Origin: Liolophura sinensis
Taxonomy: Eukaryota > Mollusca > Polyplacophora > Chitonida > Chitonidae
DNA length: 64,000 bases
NCBI RefSeq assembly: GCF_032854445.1
Contig: NC_088295.1
Coordinates: 3,970,501-4,034,500 of the forward strand
Direction: 5' to 3'
In this document: positions 59,401-64,000 of the stretch, one piece after another
Layout: every line of letters starts with the position of its first letter
Numbering within the stretch: position 1 is the first letter of the stretch
Notes under the pieces: model-generated
What the model was told of the DNA's origin: nothing
What the model saw: the letters and a program-made list of their open reading frames with translations, nothing else
Database searches by the model: none
Translations under genes and position numbers: made by a program

Positions 59401-62400
59401 CGTCACGCTGGTCTGCTCCTACAATCAGGAGAGGTCCTGAAGGAGTAACAGTAATAACATTAGTCAGCAAGGACTGGGTATTGTTACACCAGATGGAAAC
59501 ATGATATAAATGTACCAGACAGCAGGTTTCTTACAAAATAATTACCAGCTCATGCTGGCTTTCTCTTCGGTAGTATGTGGGAAGGTCTGTCAGCAACCTG
59601 CGGATGGTCGTGAGTTTCCCCAGGGCTGTGCCCGGTTTCCTCCCACAATAATGCTGGCCGCCGTGGTATAAGTGAAATATTCTTGAGCACGGCGTAAAAC
59701 ACCAATCAAATAAATAACCAAATAACTACACTGAAAGTCCTAGAAGACACACTGCTTCCAAGAGGTCTTCATGCTCTGTGTTGGACTACACTTTGGTGAT
59801 GTCAGTTTTTCTTTGTAAATTTACGTAATTATCATTTTTCAGTTAGTTAATATGAAATCTGTTATATCCACAAAGACCTAATCAGAGCCCGGTCAGAACG
59901 AACCTTAACATAGCAAATTAACAGGAGATCAACAATCAAGACACAGTGTTTGCTTGACGTCACCAGTCTGTGTCTTATGGAGGCCTACATGATTTACTGT
60001 AGCCATAAATATACCTTTTTTTTCAGCTTCAGACTCTTTGAGCACTTCACCCTGGGAGGCTACTGGTGAAAAATGCCTACAAATATAGATAATATGACTC
60101 ATCACAAGCAAACAGCTATATTAATGCTGTATACCACTACATAATTCATCAACCTTAAGACGGCTGTTGTTATTAACTGTTAGGTACAAGAATAAGACAG
60201 GTGATTTCCAGGGTTGAACTCCGCATACTCCACCTCCAACCTACTGCTATTACATGTAGCCGGTGAGGTAGGTGTTCCTCAGGATTTCTGAAGAAATCTT
60301 TATCCATCACAATGCATCTTTGAAGAGTTTATTGTTACTACATGTATTATCTTTGAGCATGAAGCGTGGTATTTACCAGGGCTTGAGAAGACGTCTGTAT
60401 CTAGCACATTCTGCTTCCAGCTGTCTTCGCTCTGAACACACCTGGTTGTACAGGTAAAGATGAGTTTCTAGGATCCTAAAACATACCAGTGAATGTATCA
60501 TTATACGTGTATCAAAAGAACTTGTAGAGAAAATATGAAGCAAACAGCTGTTACTAGGTGCTTGATGCAATTGATTTTTCATTACTGTGTTTGTTACAGC
60601 AGAGTGCATTGATGTAGGATGAGACTCTGAATGCTGATAAGGTGGGGCTGAAAAACCACAGGCACAGAGAATTGAGGACACACCCTTAACTAGACAGGGT
60701 GGGGTGTGCAAACCTCAGAGATTCAGATAAACAATAACACGGACATTCAGGTGTTAAAACTTGGAGTAGTCAGGAGAAGTTTTGCTGTTCCAACAAGAAA
60801 ACCAAGACAGCTTCGTACGACAGGTGACCCCGTGCATGTACTCAGTACAAATATTCTAAAGACTGTGTCAATAATATACGACACCTAATATCATACAGCA
60901 GAGTACTTCATCACATTCAAACAGGTAATGCCATTACAGCTGTGATTGCTTTATATTCTTTATTTATTTGATTGTTGTTTAATGCCATACTCCAGAATCT
61001 TTAGTTTTATGGGTAGAGAAGGCCGAAGTGCCCCAGGTAATCCACCAACAAGTTACCAATGAATGAATCAATGATTATTGCTTAAGGCTACAATTTTTCA
61101 GCCATATCGTGGCGAAGTTAGTGATGAACTTTCCCCCAGTAATGTATATACATGATATGCACACTATATTGGCGAAGGATGAGTGGTCTTCAACGAACGG
61201 TAGGCCGCGTAGATGGACACGGGATGACCACTTATTGCCATCAAGGCCCCATGAATAGTAAGAGAAGGGGAATCCACAACTTCCTTGTCTGAAACTGGAA
61301 CTAAACTCACCACCTGTGTGTCCTAGCCATCTAAAGACAAACATCTCAACCACTCAGCCACAACTCCCGCACAAACGATTTACAGTTTTATGTCTAATAA
61401 GTTTTGAACTATGGTAACCATCAGATAACGCTAACTTTACTAACATATGGTAAGGAAGAATTTATCAGACCTGAGCTAGTTTTACAGTACACATAACCGA
61501 CTCAGGGCTTATGACCCAGGTGAATGGTACAACCATGTGCAATTCACATGACCCAGCCATGGCTTATGACCCATTTATTTATTTATTTATTTATTTGATT
61601 GGTGTTTACGCCATACTCAAGAATATTTCACTCATACGACGGCGGCCAGCATTATGGTGGGTGGAAACCGGGCATAGCCCGGGGGAAACCCACGACCATC
61701 CGACCATCCGCAGGTTGCTGGCAGACCTTCCCACTTACGGCCGGAGAGGAAGCCAGAATGAGCTGGACTTGAACTCACAGCGACCGCATTGGTGAGAGGC
61801 TCCTGGGTCATTACGCTGCGCTAGCGCGCTAACCGACTGAGCGACGGAGGCCCCTCTGGCTTATGACCCAGGTGAATGGGATAATCATGTGCAATTCATT
61901 TGACCCACTCATGGCTTATGGTCCAGAAGAATGGGACAATCATGTGTAATTCATTTGACCCACTCATGGCTTATGGTCCAGAAGAATGGGACAATCATGT
62001 GCAATGCACGTCACCCATTCATTACTTATGATCTATTAAATGAGACAACCATGTGCAATTCACATGACCCACTCAAGGCTTATGATCCAGGAGAAAGGTA
62101 CATCCATGAACAGGCTTGCTGTCACTTGTGAATTATTTGCTTTCTTTTAAAGTCTCTTGAGACTTTCTATGGCAACAGACATCATAGGTATGAAGAGTTT
62201 GTTTAGATCATATGATGCATTTACCGTTTGTAAACAGCTAGTCAGCACCCCCAACCTCTGGTATGCCACCACACTTTACAAGTGTAAATTGGGGAACCTG
62301 CTTCAGCCCTATGGACAGGACAAGTTGATCTACGCAAGATGAAACTGCTTAAAATCAATTGTCCCAGCCCTCATACCCCAATCTGATGGGCCGTCAGTAT

Positions 62401-63560
62401 GCTGGCAGGTATGTGGGTGTGAAATCTTTAAGGCCATCCATGCCAATATGTCTAAAAAAATAGGCGAGGATGTAGATCATGCAAATATATATTAAAAAAA
62501 CTGTCCTACACCAGTATTGATGAGCTGGAATTAATCCAATTGCTGGAATTTGTACCCACGCTGGTAACATACCGAAAGAAATGTCTGTGTGATTAATTAA
62601 TACAGTGTAAATTATAAAAGTGTACATGTTTTTATAGGATATAGGTCTGACTTGATAGTATGTGTTTTATAGTTCTGATTATAAAATCACTGTTGAAGAG
62701 TACTTTATGGCAACTCACATGTACTCATACCAACTCACACCCTAAATGTTAATAGTGTATAATGCTCAAAATTGCGTTGCTTTCCTACTATCATACTGCT
62801 TGTCTTTTTATGTTTTTCATTTTCTTTCTGAAAGCTAATCTGTGTTCTTTGCATCTGCATAACATAGCTCTGACTACATTTTTTGATATTCACCCTAACC
62901 ATTTCTCGGTCTTGATATGTACTTTTCTTAATTTATGAGTTAGTTTGAAATGTAAGTAAGTGAGAGGATGTGTGAAAAGAGGGCCTCAGGGAAGATCAAC
63001 TGTTTGTTGAATGAGTTTATCAAAAAGAAGAAAAAAATTACATGAAGCATTAATCAGTTGAAAGTTATACATATAGGCCTATATATATATATGTATAACT
63101 TTCAACTGATTAATGCTTCATGTAATTTTTTTCTTCTTTTTGATAAACCGAGTTGCTGTCGAGTGGTTGTGTGGTGAGTGAATAGAGGGCCTCAGTGAAG
63201 ATCAATACTGTCATATTGACATATTGAGTTTGTTACCCTCTGAATATAAAGATATTATTATTATTATTATTTGTGAACAAAGTTAGTCAACTAATCAACC
63301 TTCTTTTAACAATTTGGAAAGAATGTATATATTATCGATGTACCATGGTATACTTCCAATTGCTTATATGCATTTCCAGAAATATAAGATGATTACGAAT
63401 CATTACCAGCACTCACAATTAAGTCAGAAAATGTACATGTACTACGCCGATAATATAGTGCACAGAATACAATGTGCATTTATCTTCAGGCTGATGCCCT
63501 GATCGATGATCAACAAGGCAAATGTCACGCGGGCATATCTTACTTATCTATTTCCATCAT
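44408..63560 (-). CDS. TEDC2: TEDC2, tubulin epsilon/delta complex protein 2
   Basis: In vertebrates TEDC2 works with TEDC1, delta- and epsilon-tubulin to stabilise centriolar triplet microtubules. Eleven exons in minus order: 63544-63560, 60377-60475, 60015-60076, 59333-59436, 55633-56417, 53878-54022, 53271-53379, 52774-52875, 48302-48340 (inferred), 47577-47742 and 44408-44501. All phases agree, giving about 573 aa; human TEDC2 is 433 aa. Matches in order: CSERRQLEAECARYRRLLKPW, EKELKLIDNVLAKAEK, LVIPIKFRRMFSHNHHLRRK, ERDLLKYIKLQHSIKLLNIQ with VVSQVLEFILPEL, and C-terminal IPLYRAVYALLNHPAVQLPT. Each parallels the human protein at the same relative place. Exon 5 (785 nt) encodes a basic, disordered region. 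Exon 1 holds only 17 coding bases (MMEID plus two bases). Introns are loaded with satellites and SINEs, three arrays copying exon ends. The identification rests on remembered similarity to a fast-evolving family. Confidence 0.87.
44800..45000 (+). mobile_element. tRNA-SINE copy (family A), 5'-truncated
   Basis: It starts near the B box (GTGAGTTCAAGTCCAGCTCA), has CCTCTCTGGCCGTACGTGAG, CCCCGGGCTCTACCCGG and TTCTTGAGTACGGTGTAAAA, and ends CACCAATCAAAAATGTAAAT. It directly abuts the 54-bp satellite that follows. Confidence 0.82.
45003..46085 (-). repeat. 54-bp satellite, TEDC2 last intron
   Basis: About 20 units contain TATGTTAGCCAATAAGCCC, TACACATGAGAAACG and TTGTCCAATGCCAAGCC. The 54-bp period keeps a minus-strand frame open throughout (repeating RAYWLTYKAWHWTTFLMC). 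One unit near 45530 has lost exactly three bases. Its place between TEDC2 exons 10 and 11, whose phases join directly, makes it intronic. Confidence 0.9.
46190..47576 (-). repeat. 78-bp array seeded at the TEDC2 exon 10 5' splice site
   Basis: About 17 units of 78 bp start at the donor of exon 10. On the minus strand exon 10 ends ACACCAGACAG|GTACATCATC. The nearest units end GACCAGAAAG|GTACACCATC or GACCAGTCAG|GTACACC, and more distant ones have decayed to CCAGTCAA|GTACAG. Units also carry TGTGTCTACCTGGCTAG. A block of about 159 bp near 47160-47320 recurs at 47320-47480. The multiple-of-3 period gives open frames on both strands. Confidence 0.88.
48302..48340 (-). other. TEDC2: Inferred TEDC2 exon 9 (39 nt)
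   Basis: On the minus strand the sequence between a GAGCAG acceptor and a GCAG|GTGAGC donor is 39 nt, starts and ends in phase 1, and reads D-ICQVWSTLLGDA. It bridges exon 8 (ends in phase 1) and exon 10 (starts in phase 1) without changing frame. It is the diverged end copy of the adjacent 125-bp array. Its Trp could align with the human AWSPQLL segment just before the conserved helix. Skipping it would also keep the frame. Confidence 0.5.
48341..52138 (-). repeat. 125-bp array of about 30 exon-like units, TEDC2 intron 8
   Basis: Each minus-strand unit contains GAGCAGACTGTAG, then a 54-nt segment opening ATTTACCTGTCAGCCTGGGA and ending GGAGATACAG, then GTGAGCAA. Read in phase 1, the 54 nt gives DLPVSLGYRCDALLSGDT, open in nearly all copies. 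Four copies (near 48410, 48790, 49040 and 49410) have TAA from CTTACTGTAAGG. Three sequence types alternate in a partly regular order (A-B-C, A-B), so higher-order copying has occurred. Intron-like spacers are about 71 bp. Both flanking TEDC2 junctions are phase 1, so any number of units could be spliced in without breaking frame. Confidence 0.88.
54023..55632 (-). other. TEDC2 intron 5, AT-rich, no gene seen
   Basis: AT-rich sequence without a supported exon. Near 55330-55520 there is a short local duplication with CTGGACACCCTGTTT and CTGGACAGCCGGC and the inverted motif CCTGTCCAC...GTGGACAGG. Nothing else stands out. Confidence 0.5.
56418..57111 (-). other. Start of TEDC2 intron 4 next to exon 5, no gene seen
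   Basis: AT-rich sequence with a poly-C run near 56760-56777 and A-rich stretches near 56880-56930. No exon or repeat family is recognised before the 29-bp array begins. Confidence 0.5.
57112..59332 (-). repeat. 29-bp array of about 77 copies of the TEDC2 exon 4 5' splice site
   Basis: On the minus strand exon 4 ends GAAGACATGGAACAGACATT CCAAG and the intron opens GTTAGA. The array repeats GTTAGAAGACACGGAACAAA CACTCCAAG, so each unit copies the last 25 exon bases plus the donor AAG|GTTAGA. A rare variant with CTACCCATGG (plus strand) occurs at 57501, 58342 and 59067. Spacings are 841 bp (29 units) and 725 bp (25 units), showing block duplication. Confidence 0.92.
59545..59722 (+). mobile_element. 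tRNA-SINE copy (family A), 5'-truncated
   Basis: It begins at CAGCTCATGCTGGC, continues with GGTCTGTCAGCAACCTGCGG, CCCGGTTTCCTCCCACAATA and TTCTTGAGCACGGCGTAAAA, and ends CACCAATCAAATAAATAACC. It is antisense to TEDC2 in intron 3. Confidence 0.83.
60477..60959 (-). other. TEDC2 intron 1, exon 2 side, no gene seen
   Basis: Upstream of exon 2 (acceptor TTTTAG at 60476-60481) the sequence is unique-looking with no supported exon, repeat or RNA gene. Confidence 0.5.
60960..61375 (-). mobile_element. SINE family B, near full length, antisense
   Basis: Read on the minus strand, the head GGAGTTGTGGCTGAGTGG with GGTGGTGAGTTTAGTTCC fits tRNA A and B boxes. The body has TCTTACTATTCATGGGGCC, GGTGGATTACCTGGGGC and CCATAAAACTAAAG. 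The tail GTATGGCATTAAACAACAAT CAAATAAATAAAG is very similar to the tail of family A although the heads differ. Confidence 0.7.
61500..62105 (+). repeat. 55-bp tandem repeat interrupted by a SINE, TEDC2 intron 1
   Basis: About seven units contain GGCTTATGACCCAGGTGAAT, GGGACAATCATGTGCAATTC and CATGACCCACTC. Units are near 61500 and 61555, then after the SINE near 61856, 61910, 61965, 62020 and 62075. One unit is split by the SINE at 61574-61857. Confidence 0.85.
61574..61857 (-). mobile_element. Full-length tRNA-SINE (family A) with target-site duplication
   Basis: Minus-strand order is GGGGCCTCCGTCGCTCAGTC, GGTTAGCGCGCTAGCGCAG, B box GAGTTCAAGTCC, CCTCTCCGGCCGTAAGTGG and a CAATCAAATAAATAAATA tail. 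The plus-strand flanks both read GGCTTATGACCCA (61561-61573 and 61858-61870), consistent with a target-site duplication. Because the site is itself a tandem repeat containing that word, the duplication could be coincidental. Confidence 0.88.
62106..63543 (-). other. TEDC2 intron 1, promoter-proximal part
   Basis: AT-rich sequence with no supported exon. It holds the 132-bp palindrome at 63016-63147. A direct repeat, GAGGGCCTCAG[GT]GAAGATCAA, sits on either side of the palindrome near 62979 and 63184. Confidence 0.5.
63016..63147. repeat. 132-bp near-perfect palindrome (60-bp arms)
   Basis: The left arm begins TTTATCAAAAAGAAG at 63016 and runs to CATATA at 63075. The right arm, 63088-63147, is its exact reverse complement by eye, ending CTTCTTTTTGATAAA. 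The 12-bp centre is GGCCTATATATA. Transcribed, it would form a 60-bp perfect hairpin. It carries no coding frame. Confidence 0.9.
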
Positions 63561-63768
63561 GCATGAGACAATTTGGGGGAGCTGAGTTCACTATCTAACG
63601 TCAATCCAGCCACTGGAGTTTGCCTCCATCGAGCGCCTCGTCTTAGGGAGACATCCGATCTTGATGCACGGCACATGTATGCCAGACCGCGACCTTCACC
63701 TTGACCGGGAATAGCCGAAGCTGACGGATTTCCTGATCGGCTACAAAGCTGCCAGCACGAGAAGGAGC
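63561..63768. promoter_or_regulatory. Divergent promoter region, TEDC2 (-) / SAFB-like (+)
   Basis: Only 208 bp separate the two inferred start codons. The region is clearly richer in G+C than its surroundings and contains several CpGs (for example CGAGCGCCTCGTC and CCAGACCGCGACC). No TATA box is seen. A shared bidirectional promoter is inferred from spacing and composition. Confidence 0.6.
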
Positions 63769-63900
63769 ATGGCGTCCACAGAATCATCGACGAAGAAGAA
63801 ATTAGTCGATTTACGAGTAGTAGATTTGAGATCAGAATTAGAGAAACGTGGTCTTGAAAAGACGGGAATCAAAGCAGTCCTTATCGAAAGACTACAAAAG
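63769..63900 (+). CDS. SAFB/SLTM-like protein, first coding exon (SAP domain)
   Basis: The exon encodes 44 residues, MASTESSTKKKLVDLRVVDL onward, and ends in phase 0 at AAG|GTAAAC. The segment LVDLRVVDLRSELEKRGLEK, followed by TGIKAVLIERLQK, is a SAP domain. Its closest remembered match is the N-terminus of scaffold attachment factor B and the SAFB-like transcription modulator, which bind AT-rich matrix-attachment DNA through this domain and carry an RRM further on. Other SAP proteins also have short N-terminal SAP domains, so the family call is probable, not certain. The ATG lies at the edge of a GC-richer region. The rest of the gene is beyond the window. Confidence 0.82.
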
Positions 63901-64000
63901 GTAAACGCGATCGTAAATCCTCTATATATTTACTATGTAGGCCTAGTTGTCGCGCCTTTCAATATGGCGGACATGTTCCAGTTTATTAAAAATAATAGAC

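Overview
This is an animal genome window, most likely from a lophotrochozoan and probably a mollusc. The host call rests on long spliced genes whose proteins align with bilaterian families at moderate divergence, and on many tRNA-derived SINEs whose tail reads like CACCAATCAAATAAATAA, a tail I associate with molluscs and relatives. No CRISPR, operon or bacterial signal is present. The most striking non-genic feature is the density of tandem repeats, about 20 separate arrays, most of them intronic.

Layout. (1) 168-18451, plus: the 3' part of BPTF/NURF301, 18 exons whose frame closes exactly (about 2,333 residues to the stop), ending in two PHD fingers and a bromodomain. (2) 21178-24551, minus: a complete PIGX (232 aa, six exons), convergent with BPTF. 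(3) 24842-31357, plus: CHMP6/VPS20, divergent from PIGX across about 290 bp, with a one-base deletion in exon 4. (4) 33611-42847, plus: nucleolin (14 exons, acidic tract, three RRMs, RGG tail), with a one-base insertion in RRM2 and a U15-like C/D box snoRNA in an intron. (5) 44408-63560, minus: TEDC2 (11 exons over 19 kb), convergent with nucleolin. (6) 63769 to the window edge, plus: the first coding exon of a SAFB/SLTM-like SAP-domain protein, divergent from TEDC2 across 208 bp.

The genes are housekeeping or cell-biological: chromatin remodelling, GPI-anchor mannosylation, ESCRT-III, nucleolar RNA biology, centriolar triplet microtubules and nuclear matrix/RNA binding. They do not form one pathway. 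The two divergent pairs suggest shared promoters.

The main discovery candidate is a recurrent structure. At least eight tandem arrays, spread over all five multi-exon genes, begin at a splice junction or at the end of a coding exon and copy it. Examples are about 77 copies of the 5' splice site of TEDC2 exon 4, about 30 copies of an exon-like unit next to TEDC2 exon 9 (phase 1-1, mostly open), five copies of PIGX exon 4, repeats of the PIGX terminal coding exon, and copies of the CHMP6 exon 7 3' splice site. Several arrays also show higher-order repeats. Exon boundaries were set by reading frames, splice consensus and remembered family similarity. No alignment or transcript evidence was available.
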